Source: Desulfurivibrio alkaliphilus (lineage in GTDB: Bacteria; Desulfobacterota; Desulfobulbia; Desulfobulbales; Desulfurivibrionaceae). From it: a stretch of 32,356 bases of DNA. A program made the translations under genes and the position numbers. The number at the start of each line of letters is the position of its first letter. The stretch's first letter is position 1. The notes below the pieces were generated by a model that made no database searches, was not told the origin of the DNA, and was given only the letters and a program-made list of their open reading frames with translations. The stretch is taken from assembly GCA_011048585.1 (NCBI GenBank), contig DSDS01000138.1, forward strand, positions 1 to 32,356. Direction: 5' to 3'. This document shows positions 16,688 through 25,519 of this stretch, piece after piece.

Positions 16688-17053
16688 GTGCGCAACTATG
16701 AGAGTGTCATCATCATCCGCCCCGGCGATGCCGCCGAGGCCGAACTCACCGCCATCATCGATAAATATTCAGCGGTGATCACCGACCGTGGGGGCGAGAT
16801 CGCCGGCGTTGACCGCTGGGGCCTCAAGAAGCTCGCCTACCCGATCAAGAAAGAGATTCAAGGGGTTTACATCCTGGCCCGCTTTGCCGCCACCCCCGAA
16901 GGGGTCTATGAGATGGAGCGTCTGCTGCGGATCGACGATCGGATTCTCAAGTACCTCACGGTCAAACTCACCGGCACCGGGGAACCCTTCTCCCTGACCG
17001 ATGACGATGAGCCCGCTTCCGGCGAGAGCGGCAACGACGACGATAACGAGTAA
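16688..17053 (+). CDS. rpsF: 30S ribosomal protein S6
   Basis: A 121-residue S6: MRNYESVIIIRPGD at the start, GGEIAGVDRWGLKKLAYPIKK-like core and ILKYLTVKL near the end of the fold, then an acidic tail (DDDEPASGESGNDDDNE). The start is GTG at 16688, chosen because TAAGGAGG lies 6 bases before it and because the family begins exactly here. S6 binds the central domain of 16S rRNA together with S18, whose gene follows 64 bp later. First gene of the ribosomal-protein/replication operon. Confidence 0.97.
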   Translation: MRNYESVIIIRPGDAAEAELTAIIDKYSAVITDRGGEIAGVDRWGLKKLAYPIKKEIQGVYILARFAATPEGVYEMERLLRIDDRILKYLTVKLTGTGEPFSLTDDDEPASGESGNDDDNE

Positions 17054-17117
17054 ATGGCCCTGGGCAAAAGTTTACCCACCGCCGGCACCAACTCTTTGAA
17101 GAGATGAGGAACATACC

Positions 17118-17357
17118 ATGATGAAACGCAATAAATTCTTCGGCCGCCGCAAGGTCTGCCGTTTCTGTGCCGACAAGAGCATCGTCATCAACTATAAGGA
17201 TGTTAAGACCCTGCGCAACTTCCTGACCGAACGAGGCAAGATCATTCCCCGGCGGATCTATGGCAATTGCGCCAAGCATCAGCGTCAGCTGTGCGAAGCG
17301 ATCAAACGGGCCCGGCAGATCGCGCTGCTGCCCTACTCCGGCAATCCTTATCTATAA
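17118..17357 (+). CDS. rpsR: 30S ribosomal protein S18
   Basis: A 79-residue S18 with the family core RRKVCRFCADKS, INYKDVKTLRNFLTERGKI and CAKHQRQLCEAIKRAR. The CxxC (C15, C18) with C52 and H55 keeps the zinc-binding cysteine pattern seen in the C+ form. A GAGGA lies before the double ATG at 17118; either ATG could be used. S18 pairs with S6, encoded just upstream. Confidence 0.97.
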   Translation: MMKRNKFFGRRKVCRFCADKSIVINYKDVKTLRNFLTERGKIIPRRIYGNCAKHQRQLCEAIKRARQIALLPYSGNPYL

Positions 17358-17376
17358 AATATTTCGGGATTTCAAC

Positions 17377-18306
17377 TTGTTGAACCAGGGGGGCGGAGCG
17401 TCATTCTCGGCGGAGCGGCTCAAGGCGCTGCTGCTGATTGCAGCCCCCCTGCTGCTGCCGCTTTGGGGGTCTGGACTATCCTGGCTGCACGCCCTTGTTC
17501 CCCTGACCGTGGCCTATCATCTGGTGACCCTGGGCGGCAGGCAGGGCAACGGCGCCGTCCTGAAGGCCCTGCTTTTGGCCGGCCTGGTCGCCCTGTTCAG
17601 CCGGGAGCTATTGCTCTATTTTTTCGGCCTGACCATGGTGCCCCTGGGCTACATTCTGGCCCACGCCATCCAGCGCCGCGATTCCGCGACCTGGACCGGG
17701 CTGAAGGGTTTGGCCTACCTGGTCGCCCTCTGGCTTTTGCTGGGGGCCTACGCCGGGATAAGCGGAGCGCCCAGCCCCCTGCAAATGGTGCATGAAAGTA
17801 TCGACCATGCCCTGACCGCCGGGGGACTGGGAGAGCAGGAGTTAGCCGCCGCCCTTGAGGGGCTGCGTGATTTCGTCAACCGGGCCTGGCCGGCCCTGTT
17901 CGCGATCTCGCTGATCGGCCTGATCTGGCTCAATCTGCTCACCAGCCACTGGCTGCTGCGGCGAAAAGGGTTGAGCCCCTGGCCCGATCTGCGCCTCTGG
18001 CGAATGCCCGACCATTTCGTGGCCGTGGCGGCCCTGGCCCTGCTCTTATTGCTGCTCCAAATCGAGCCCCTGGCCACCATTGGCCTGAATGGGGTGCTGA
18101 TCATGGGCATCCTCTATTTCATGCAGGGCCTGGGGGTGATGAGCCACCTGATGGCTTATTGGAACCTGCCGCCCCTGCTGCGTGGTGTCTGCTACGCCCT
18201 GGTGCTGCTCCAAGGCTACGGCATGTTGTTACTGGCGATGCTGGGGATGGCCGAAGTCCGGCTCAACCTGCGCCGGCGCCTGCAATTAAAATATCCATCA
18301 GCATAA
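17377..18306 (+). CDS. DUF2232 (YybS-like) multi-pass membrane protein
   Basis: About 309 residues with roughly eight hydrophobic helices, typical of DUF2232 proteins, whose function is unknown. It sits between rpsR and rplI, the same place the family occupies in other bacteria (near rplI and the replicative helicase gene), which supports the call. There is no ATG in the right place: in-frame TTG codons at 17377 and 17380 are the best starts, with GGGA 7 bases before the first. The hydrophobic segments begin near 17420. The polar segment 160-205 (SPLQMVHESIDHALTAGGLG) contains a predicted periplasmic or cytoplasmic loop. The start is uncertain; the frame is not. Confidence 0.8.
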   Translation: MLNQGGGASFSAERLKALLLIAAPLLLPLWGSGLSWLHALVPLTVAYHLVTLGGRQGNGAVLKALLLAGLVALFSRELLLYFFGLTMVPLGYILAHAIQRRDSATWTGLKGLAYLVALWLLLGAYAGISGAPSPLQMVHESIDHALTAGGLGEQELAAALEGLRDFVNRAWPALFAISLIGLIWLNLLTSHWLLRRKGLSPWPDLRLWRMPDHFVAVAALALLLLLLQIEPLATIGLNGVLIMGILYFMQGLGVMSHLMAYWNLPPLLRGVCYALVLLQGYGMLLLAMLGMAEVRLNLRRRLQLKYPSA

Positions 18307-18341
18307 CTGCTGATCATTTGAACAAAACGGAGAATTGAACC

Positions 18342-18830
18342 ATGGAACTGATCCTCAAGGAAACCATCGATACCCTGGGCGAAGTTGGCGATGTCGTAAA
18401 AGTGAAACCCGGCTACGGCCGTAATTACCTGTTGCCCCAAGGCAAGGCGATGCTGGCCAGCAAGAGCAATCTTGCCGTGCTGGCCAAACAGCAGGCCGCC
18501 ATCAACGCTCGCCGGGCCGAACAGCGCGGCCAGGCGGAAAAACTGGCCGCCAGCATCGCTGCCGTCACCGTGACCGTCGTTCAGCGCACCGGCGAGGACA
18601 ACAAGCTCTACGGTTCGGTAACCAGCGCCGATATCGTGGCCGGTCTGGCCGCCCAAGGGGTGGAGGTGGACAAGAAGAAGCTGCTGTTGGATGAACCGAT
18701 CAAGACGCTGGGCAGCCACACCGTACCCTACAAGGCCGGCTACCAGGTAACCGCTGAAGTCAAGGTGGAAGTTGTGGCCCAGGAGGAAGCCGCCGCCAGC
18801 GCGCCTGGCGACCAGCAGACCGCCGCCTGA
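18342..18830 (+). CDS. rplI: 50S ribosomal protein L9
   Basis: A 162-residue L9. The N-terminal rRNA-binding domain is clear (MELILKETIDTLGEVGDVVK, then KPGYGRNYLLPQGKA). A long connecting helix (about 40-75) and the C-terminal domain (KLYGSVTSADIVAGL, IKTLGSHTVPYKAGYQV) follow. It carries an alanine/glutamate-rich extension of about 12 residues. CGGAGA stands before the ATG. It lies 35 bp after the DUF2232 gene and about 97 bp before dnaB. Confidence 0.97.
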   Translation: MELILKETIDTLGEVGDVVKVKPGYGRNYLLPQGKAMLASKSNLAVLAKQQAAINARRAEQRGQAEKLAASIAAVTVTVVQRTGEDNKLYGSVTSADIVAGLAAQGVEVDKKKLLLDEPIKTLGSHTVPYKAGYQVTAEVKVEVVAQEEAAASAPGDQQTAA

Positions 18831-18837
18831 TCAACCC

Positions 18838-18880
18838 CCGATTTCCGCGGGCCGGGCAACCACCGTTTCGCGGAAATCGG
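18838..18880 (+). terminator. 12-bp hairpin between rplI and dnaB, possible attenuator
   Basis: Perfect arms CCGATTTCCGCG (18838-18849) and CGCGGAAATCGG (18869-18880) around a 19-base loop, starting 8 bases after the rplI stop. No T-run follows directly, so it may only partly terminate, stabilise the upstream mRNA or separate ribosomal-protein expression from dnaB. Confidence 0.45.
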
Positions 18881-18901
18881 CTGGCCATTAGCTCTAAAAA
18901 G

Positions 18902-18923
18902 CCCACCAGGAGCCCCACCAGGA
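18902..18923 (+). repeat. direct repeat with doubled ribosome-site core before dnaB
   Basis: CCCACCAGGA occurs twice (18902-18911 and 18914-18923), just ahead of the dnaB ATG at 18928. Each copy contains AGGA; the second is 4 bases from the start codon and the first 16 bases. Probably a short duplication. Confidence 0.5.
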
Positions 18924-18927
18924 ACCC

Positions 18928-20301
18928 ATGGAAAACATATCCGGTTCCGCCGCCTCCACCATCCATCGCCTGCCGCCCCAGAATGTCGAGGCCGAGCAGT
19001 GCGTTCTGGGTTCCATTCTGCTGCAGCCCGGCGCCATGGCCCGAGCGGTGGAGATCATCGGCCCCGATGACTTCTACCGGGAAGCCCATCGAGCTATCTA
19101 TACCGCCATGGTGGCCCTCTTTGAGAAGAGCGAGCCCCTGGACTTGATCACCATCACCAGTCTGCTCCAGGATACCCGCAAACTTGAAGGTGTGGGCGGA
19201 CCAGGCTATCTGGCCTCCCTCACCGACCTGGTGCCGGTGGCCGCCAATATCGCCCATTACGCCCGCATCGTGCGGGACAAGGCGATTCTCCGCCGCCTGA
19301 TCCAGACCAGCACCGAAATCGCCAGCCGCTGTTACGAAGAACAGGACGATATCGACGGCCTGCTGGACGAGGTGGAGCAGACCGTCTTCGAGATCTCCCG
19401 GGCCAAAAGCGGCCAGTCCTACTGGCCGATGAAGACGGTGATCAACACCACCTTCAAGCATGTTGAGTCGCTCTACGAACGCAAGGAGCATATCACCGGG
19501 GTCCCCACCGACTACCACGAACTCGATCGGATGACCGCCGGGCTCCAGCCCGCCGACCTGATCATTCTGGCCGCCCGCCCCAGTATGGGCAAAACCGCCC
19601 TGGCCATGAACATCGTCCAGCACGTGGCCTTGATGCACAAAACCCCGGTGGGTGTATTCAGCCTGGAGATGTCCAAGGAGCAGTTGGGCCTGCGGATGCT
19701 CTGCTCGGTGAGTCGGGTCGATTCCCAGCGCCTGCGAACCGGTTTTCTCAAGGAACATGATTGGCCCAAACTGACCCGGGCCTACAACATGCTGCTCGAC
19801 GCCCCCATCTACATCGATGACACCCCCGCCATCACCGTTCTGGAGATGCGGGCCAAGGCCCGTCGGCTCAAAACCGAGCACGATATCGGCATGCTGGTGG
19901 TGGACTACCTGCAATTGATGCGGGGTCGCAGCAACGTCCAGTCCCGGGAGCAGGAGATCAGCGAGATCTCCCGCTCGCTCAAGGCAATGGCCAAGGAGTT
20001 GAGCGTTCCGGTCATGGCCCTTTCCCAGCTTAACCGGAGCCTGGAAAGCCGACCCAACAAACGGCCCCAGCTCTCCGACCTGCGCGAATCGGGGGCCATC
20101 GAACAGGACGCCGACGTGATCTGCTTTATCTATCGCGACGAGGTTTACAACAAGGCCGAAGATAATCCCAAACGGGGGATCGCCGAGCTGATCATCGGGA
20201 AACAGCGCAACGGCCCCACCGGCACGGTGGAGCTGGCCTTCCTCGACCGCTTTACCACCTTCGAAAATCTGGCCCGTCAGGACTATTCCTCCCCAACCTG
20301 A
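18928..20301 (+). CDS. dnaB: replicative DNA helicase DnaB
   Basis: A 457-residue hexameric helicase that unwinds DNA at the fork. The N-terminal domain begins LPPQNVEAEQCVLGSIL (15-31). The RecA-like domain has Walker A ARPSMGKTA (K222), Walker B-type MLVVDYLQLM, the SREQEISEISRSLKAMAKEL segment, LSQLNRSLESR and the arginine-finger region SDLRESGAIEQDADVICFIYR. It ends with the conserved IGKQRNGPTGTVEL. No intein interrupts the Walker region. The start at 18928 follows AGGA repeats. Its location after rplI is a widespread bacterial arrangement. Confidence 0.97.
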   Translation: MENISGSAASTIHRLPPQNVEAEQCVLGSILLQPGAMARAVEIIGPDDFYREAHRAIYTAMVALFEKSEPLDLITITSLLQDTRKLEGVGGPGYLASLTDLVPVAANIAHYARIVRDKAILRRLIQTSTEIASRCYEEQDDIDGLLDEVEQTVFEISRAKSGQSYWPMKTVINTTFKHVESLYERKEHITGVPTDYHELDRMTAGLQPADLIILAARPSMGKTALAMNIVQHVALMHKTPVGVFSLEMSKEQLGLRMLCSVSRVDSQRLRTGFLKEHDWPKLTRAYNMLLDAPIYIDDTPAITVLEMRAKARRLKTEHDIGMLVVDYLQLMRGRSNVQSREQEISEISRSLKAMAKELSVPVMALSQLNRSLESRPNKRPQLSDLRESGAIEQDADVICFIYRDEVYNKAEDNPKRGIAELIIGKQRNGPTGTVELAFLDRFTTFENLARQDYSSPT

Positions 20302-20413
20302 TCCCCGGCCCATTTTTGATCGAGACGGTTGTTTTTTGGGCGGCAGTCAGGTAAAAGAGCAGGACTCACCGGCAGCTGCCACCAAACCAAATTTTTCCGG
20401 ACCATTACCGATC

Positions 20414-22900
20414 ATGAGCTACAACCTGTCCCGTTATGATTTCGCGGCCATCGAGGAGAAATGGCGCACCCGCTGGCTGACCGCCAAAACCTGGAAAGTC
20501 GAAGCCGAACCGGGCCGCAAGAAATATTATGTTCTGGAGATGTTCCCCTACCCCTCCGGGCGAATTCACATGGGGCACGTCCGCAACTATACCATCGGCG
20601 ACGTGGTCGCCCGCTACCGGCGGATGAAGGGAGACAACGTCATCCACCCCATGGGCTGGGACGCCTTCGGCCTGCCGGCGGAAAATGCCGCCATCAAAAA
20701 CGATACCCACCCCGCCAAGTGGACCTTTGAAAATATCGACTACATGCGGGGCCAGCTCCAGCGTCTGGGCCTGAGCTACGACTGGGACCGGGAACTGGCC
20801 ACCTGCAAGGCCGACTATTACCGCTGGGAACAGCTATTCTTCCTCAAGATGTATGCAAAAGGGCTGGCCTACCGTAAAAAAACCACCGTCAACTGGTGCG
20901 AGCCCTGTCAGACGGTACTGGCCAATGAACAGGTGATCAACGGAGCCTGCTGGCGCTGCGACACCTTGGTTACCCCCCGTGAGATGCAGGGTTGGTTTCT
21001 CAAAATTACCGACTACGCCGAGGAGCTGCTGGCCGGATGCGACAAACTGTCGGGCTGGCCGGAAAAAGTGCTGACCATGCAACGCAACTGGATCGGCAAG
21101 AGCCTCGGGGCGGAGATCGAGTTCCCGGTGGAGGGCCGCTCCGATAGGCTGACCATCTTCACCACCAGGCCGGATACCATCTTCGGTGCCACCTTCATGT
21201 CCCTCGCCCCGGAGCATCCCCTGGTGGCCCAATTGAGCCGGGGCACCGAACAGGAAACGGCGGTGGCTGAGTTCGTAAAACGGACCGCCGCCCGCCGCCG
21301 CCTCAAAACCGGTGAAGAGCCAGAAAAGGAGGGGGTCTTCACCGGCGGTTATTGCCTCAATCCTTTCACCGGCGCCCGGCTGCCGATCTATGCCGCCAAC
21401 TTCGTGCTGATGGAATATGGCACCGGAGCGGTGATGGCGGTTCCGGCCCACGATCAGCGCGATTTCGAATTCGCCGGGCTTTACCGGTTACCCGTCATCC
21501 CGGTGATCCAGCCCGAGGGGATGGAGTTGACCGCTGAAACCATGACCCAGGCCCACGAGGGGCCGGGGATTCTGATCAACTCCGGCGATTTCAGCGGCCT
21601 GGGCTGGGAAGAGGCCAAGGTGGCGATCACCCGGCAGGCCGAGGAGCAGGGATTCGGGCGGGCCAGGACCACCTACCGCCTCCGCGACTGGGGGATCTCC
21701 CGCCAGCGCTATTGGGGCACCCCGATCCCGATTATCCACTGCGAAAAATGCGGAATCCAGCCCGTACCGGAAACCGACCTGCCGGTGGAACTGCCCACCG
21801 ATGTCAAGATCGACAAGTCCGGCAAGTCACCCCTGCATACCCTGGAAAACTTTATCCGGACAACTTGCCCCGCCTGTGGCGGCCCGGCCCGGCGGGAAAC
21901 CGACACCTTCGACACCTTTATGGAGTCTTCCTGGTATTTCGCCCGCTACGCCTGCCCCGATTTCCATAACGGTCCGCTGCGACGCGACCAGGTCGATTAC
22001 TGGCTGCCGGTGGATCAGTATATCGGCGGAGTCGAGCATGCCATTCTCCACCTGCTCTACTCCCGCTTCTTCACCCGGGTGTTACGAGATCTTGGTTATC
22101 TGGGGGTCGACGAGCCCTTCACCAACCTGCTCACCCAGGGGATGGTGATCAAGGATGGCAGCAAGATGAGCAAATCCAAGGGTAACGTGGTCGATCCCAG
22201 CGATCTGATCGCCAGGTTCGGGGCTGATACCGTACGGCTCTTCAGCCTCTTCGCCGCGCCGCCGGAACGGGATCTGGAGTGGAACGACCAGGGGGTGGAG
22301 GGCGCCTTTCGCTTCCTGAGCCGGATTCAGCGTTTTGTCGGCGATAACCTGGAGCTGTTGAGCCGGGCCGATGACCATCTGCCGGCCGGGCTCGGCGAGG
22401 CCGACCGGGTCCTGCACCGCAAAACCCACCAGACCATCCGCAAGGTCAGTCGGGACCTGGAAGGCGATTTCCACTTCAACACCGCCATCAGCGCGGTGAT
22501 GGAGCTGACCAACATCCTCTTTGCCCTCACCGGCCCCGAAAGCAAGGAGACTCCGCAACCGCCCCTGGTACGCCGAGCGGTGGAAGCGATCCTGACCCTG
22601 CTCTTCCCCATGGTCCCCCACCTGGCCGCCGAACTTTGGGAGGCCACCGGGCATGACCGGGATCTGGACGCCATGCCCTGGCCGGAATACGATCCGGAGG
22701 CCGCCAAGGATGATGAGATCACGGTGGTGATTCAAGTCAAAGGCAAGGTCCGTGGCCGCCTGCAGGTGGCGCCGGGCACCGCCGAGGATGAGCTGCGGCA
22801 ACTGGCCCTGGCCGACGACAAGGTCAAGGGGTTCATCGGTGGGGCCCCGGTCCGTAAAGTCATTGTCGTGCCGGACAAGCTGGTCAATATCGTAATCTAA
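20414..22900 (+). CDS. leuS: leucyl-tRNA synthetase
   Basis: An 828-residue class I aminoacyl-tRNA synthetase charging tRNA-Leu. The HIGH signature is present as HMGH (52-55, in PYPSGRIHMGHVRNY) and KMSKS at 584-588. The editing (CP1) domain contains TIFTTRPDTIFGATF and YGTGAVMAVPAHDQRDFEF. Zinc-like cysteine pairs (CEPCQTV, CEKCG, CPACGG) are visible. The start at 20414 gives the family N-terminus MSYNLSRYDF; an in-frame TTG at 20336 would add 26 unrelated residues. The ribosome site is weak (CCGGA 12 bases upstream). Ends 14 bp before lptE. Confidence 0.97.
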   Translation: MSYNLSRYDFAAIEEKWRTRWLTAKTWKVEAEPGRKKYYVLEMFPYPSGRIHMGHVRNYTIGDVVARYRRMKGDNVIHPMGWDAFGLPAENAAIKNDTHPAKWTFENIDYMRGQLQRLGLSYDWDRELATCKADYYRWEQLFFLKMYAKGLAYRKKTTVNWCEPCQTVLANEQVINGACWRCDTLVTPREMQGWFLKITDYAEELLAGCDKLSGWPEKVLTMQRNWIGKSLGAEIEFPVEGRSDRLTIFTTRPDTIFGATFMSLAPEHPLVAQLSRGTEQETAVAEFVKRTAARRRLKTGEEPEKEGVFTGGYCLNPFTGARLPIYAANFVLMEYGTGAVMAVPAHDQRDFEFAGLYRLPVIPVIQPEGMELTAETMTQAHEGPGILINSGDFSGLGWEEAKVAITRQAEEQGFGRARTTYRLRDWGISRQRYWGTPIPIIHCEKCGIQPVPETDLPVELPTDVKIDKSGKSPLHTLENFIRTTCPACGGPARRETDTFDTFMESSWYFARYACPDFHNGPLRRDQVDYWLPVDQYIGGVEHAILHLLYSRFFTRVLRDLGYLGVDEPFTNLLTQGMVIKDGSKMSKSKGNVVDPSDLIARFGADTVRLFSLFAAPPERDLEWNDQGVEGAFRFLSRIQRFVGDNLELLSRADDHLPAGLGEADRVLHRKTHQTIRKVSRDLEGDFHFNTAISAVMELTNILFALTGPESKETPQPPLVRRAVEAILTLLFPMVPHLAAELWEATGHDRDLDAMPWPEYDPEAAKDDEITVVIQVKGKVRGRLQVAPGTAEDELRQLALADDKVKGFIGGAPVRKVIVVPDKLVNIVI

Positions 22901-22914
22901 TGATCCGACAGTAA

Positions 22915-23472
22915 ATGAAACCTCAAACCGGACCGACTCCCTTTCTGGTTGTACTGGCGCTGGGCTGCCTGCTGCTGGCTTCCTGCGGCTACTACAACCC
23001 CAACGTGCTGCCGGAACAGCGTGATCTGCCTCCCGCCCGACTCTACGCCCCCATGTGGCAAAACGCCACCAACGAGATGGGACTGGAAAGCCGGGCCCAC
23101 GGCGCGGTGAGCGACTGGTTGCTGCAATCGGGTCGCATCGTACTGGTGGCCGACGAGGAGGACGCGGAATATATTCTGACCGGCCGGATCAGTTCGATCC
23201 GCTATCCCGGTTTCTCCTACGACATCACCACCACCGCCCGCTCCCTCAACGCGGTGCTGACCAGCTCCGTTAGCCTGAGCGAAAGGGAAAGCGGCCGGAT
23301 AATCTGGCAAAACCCCAGCCTGCGCCTGGAGGAGACCTATAACCTGGACGCCAGCGTCAGCCAGACCGATGCCAATCAGCGCGAGGCCCTGCGCCTGCTG
23401 GTTGACAGTCTGGCCGAGCAGGTATACCTGCGGGTGTTGCGCAGCCTGACCACAGTACACAAATATCGCTAG
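22915..23472 (+). CDS. lptE: LPS-assembly lipoprotein LptE
   Basis: A 185-residue outer-membrane lipoprotein that plugs the LptD barrel and helps place lipopolysaccharide in the outer leaflet. A signal peptide with lipobox LLASC puts the lipidated cysteine at C24, followed by GYY, common in LptE. The rest alternates strands and one helix (ARLYAPMWQNATNEMGLE; AEYILTGRISSIRY; NQREALRLLVDSLAEQVYLRVL), as in the family. Sequence conservation in LptE is low, so the position directly after leuS, where it is usual, is an important part of the call. The ATG follows leuS by 14 bp. Confidence 0.88.
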   Translation: MKPQTGPTPFLVVLALGCLLLASCGYYNPNVLPEQRDLPPARLYAPMWQNATNEMGLESRAHGAVSDWLLQSGRIVLVADEEDAEYILTGRISSIRYPGFSYDITTTARSLNAVLTSSVSLSERESGRIIWQNPSLRLEETYNLDASVSQTDANQREALRLLVDSLAEQVYLRVLRSLTTVHKYR

Positions 23473-23518
23473 CCCAGACCCCTGATATTTTTATCAGTAA
23501 AGCCGATCGGAGGAAGAG

Positions 23519-25519
23519 ATGACCACACCCCGCAAACAACTTGCCAACGCCATCCGCGCCCTGAGCATGGACGCCATCCAGAAAGCCAACTCCGGCCACC
23601 CCGGCGCCCCCATGGGGATGGCCGACATCGCCGAAGTTCTGTGGAACGATTTTCTCAAACACAATCCGGCCAACCCCGCCTGGCCCGACCGGGACCGTTT
23701 CGTCTTCTCCAACGGCCACGGCTCCATGCTGCTCTACTCGGTGCTGCACCTGACCGGATACGATCTGACCATCGAGGATATCAAGAACTTCCGCCAGCTC
23801 CACTCCAAAACCCCCGGCCACCCGGAGCACGGCTACACCCCCGGCGTGGAAACCACCTCCGGCCCCCTGGGGCAGGGGATCGCCAACGCGGTGGGCATGG
23901 CCATCGCCGAACGGACTCTGGCCGCCCAATTCAACCGGCCGGGTCACCGGATCATCGACCACTACACTTACACCTTTCTGGGCGACGGCTGCATGATGGA
24001 GGGTATCTCCCATGAGGCCTGCTCCCTGGCCGGCACCCTGGGCCTCAACAAATTGATCGCCTTTTACGACGACAACGGAATCTCCATCGACGGCGAGGTC
24101 GCGGGCTGGTTCACCGAGGATATCCCCCAGCGCTTCCGCTCCTACGGCTGGAAGGTTATCGCCGGGGTGGACGGCCATGATCCCGAGGCGATAAAGGCGG
24201 CCATTATCGAGGCCCGTGGGGAGCAGCAGCGCCCCACCCTGATCTGCTGCAAAACCATTATTGGCTGCTGCTCCCCCAACAAGCAGGGGAAAGAGACCTG
24301 CCACGGCGCCCCGTTGGGCGAAGAGGAGATCAAGCTGACCCGGGCCGAGATGGATTGGCCCCATCCCGCCTTTGTGATCCCCGCGGAGATCGCCGCCGCC
24401 TGGAACGCCCGCGCACGGGGGGCGAAAGCCGAAGAGGAGTGGCAGGAGAAGGTGGCCGCCTACACCCGGGCTTTTCCCCGGGAAGCGGCGGAACTCCAAC
24501 GGCGGCTCAGCGGCCGCTTACCCGTCGGCTGGGGCGAACAGGCGGCGGCCTTCGTGACCGCCAGCGAAGAAAAAGCGGCCAAGGTGGCCAGCCGCAAGGC
24601 TTCCCAGTTGGCCCTGGAGGGCTACGGTCCGCTGCTGCCGGAACTGATCGGCGGCTCGGCCGATCTGGCCGGCTCCAACCTGACCATCTGGTCCGGCAGC
24701 CGCGATATCAAGCAGCACCAAGACGGCAACTACATCTATTTCGGGGTTCGGGAGTTCGCCATGGTGGCCATCGGCAACGGCCTGGCCCTGCACGGCGGTT
24801 TTATTCCCTACACCGCCACCTTCCTGGTCTTTGCCGACTACGCCCGCAACGCCATTCGCATGGCCGCGCTGATGAAGCAGCGGGCCATCTTCGTGCTGAC
24901 CCACGATTCCATCGGCCTGGGTGAGGACGGCCCCACTCACCAGCCCGTGGAACATGCCGCCTCCCTGCGCCTGATTCCCAACCTCCACGTCTGGCGGCCC
25001 TGCGACGCCGGCGAAACCGCGGTGGCCTGGAAGGTGGCCCTCGAACGTGGGGATGGACCCAGTGCCCTGCTCCTTTCCCGGCAGAACCTGCCCCATCAGC
25101 CCCGCACTCCGGAACAGAGCTCCACGGTGAGCCGCGGCGGCTATATTCTGCGTGATTGCCAGGGCACTCCCGAACTGATCCTGCTCGCCACCGGCTCGGA
25201 GGTGGAGCTGGCCGTTGCCGCCGCCGGCAGGCTGGCCGAAGCCGGTAGAGGGGTCCGGGTGGTCTCTCTACCCTGTCTGGAGCTGTTTGAGGCCCAGGAT
25301 GAAAGCTATCGCCAAAGCGTGCTTCCCGACGGGGTGACGGCCCGGATCGCCATCGAAGCCGGCCGCAGCGACGGCTGGTACCGCTATGTCGGCCGCCGGG
25401 GCAAGGTGGTCGGTTTGGACCGTTTCGGTGAATCGGCCCCGGCCGAGCAGCTTTTCCCGCTCTTCGGCTTCACGGTGGAAAATGTGCTGGCGGCCGCCGC
25501 CGAATTAACCGGCAAGTAG
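23519..25519 (+). CDS. tkt: transketolase
   Basis: A 666-residue thiamine-diphosphate enzyme that transfers two-carbon units between sugar phosphates in the pentose-phosphate and related cycles. Signatures: NSGHPGAPMGMADIAEVLW near the N-terminus, the ThDP motif GDGCMMEGISHEA ending in YDDN, the substrate region LTHDSIGLGEDGPTHQPVEH, and a C-terminal transketolase domain (LLATGSEVELAV). GGAGGAAG lies 4-6 bases before the ATG. The stop overlaps the first base of the next gene's GTG. With fbp nearby it suggests a sugar-phosphate module. Confidence 0.97.
   Translation: MTTPRKQLANAIRALSMDAIQKANSGHPGAPMGMADIAEVLWNDFLKHNPANPAWPDRDRFVFSNGHGSMLLYSVLHLTGYDLTIEDIKNFRQLHSKTPGHPEHGYTPGVETTSGPLGQGIANAVGMAIAERTLAAQFNRPGHRIIDHYTYTFLGDGCMMEGISHEACSLAGTLGLNKLIAFYDDNGISIDGEVAGWFTEDIPQRFRSYGWKVIAGVDGHDPEAIKAAIIEARGEQQRPTLICCKTIIGCCSPNKQGKETCHGAPLGEEEIKLTRAEMDWPHPAFVIPAEIAAAWNARARGAKAEEEWQEKVAAYTRAFPREAAELQRRLSGRLPVGWGEQAAAFVTASEEKAAKVASRKASQLALEGYGPLLPELIGGSADLAGSNLTIWSGSRDIKQHQDGNYIYFGVREFAMVAIGNGLALHGGFIPYTATFLVFADYARNAIRMAALMKQRAIFVLTHDSIGLGEDGPTHQPVEHAASLRLIPNLHVWRPCDAGETAVAWKVALERGDGPSALLLSRQNLPHQPRTPEQSSTVSRGGYILRDCQGTPELILLATGSEVELAVAAAGRLAEAGRGVRVVSLPCLELFEAQDESYRQSVLPDGVTARIAIEAGRSDGWYRYVGRRGKVVGLDRFGESAPAEQLFPLFGFTVENVLAAAAELTGK

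Noticed and set aside
18760..20313. 517-codon open frame antisense to dnaB
   Set aside because: Shadow of dnaB; composition is biased and there is no family signature.
20336..20413. Upstream TTG extension of leuS by 26 codons
   Set aside because: The added residues do not resemble LeuS and the family N-terminus begins exactly at the ATG at 20414.
23482..23497. CTGATA-TTTT-TATCAG hairpin between lptE and tkt
   Set aside because: Only six weak AT-rich pairs; too unstable to call a terminator.
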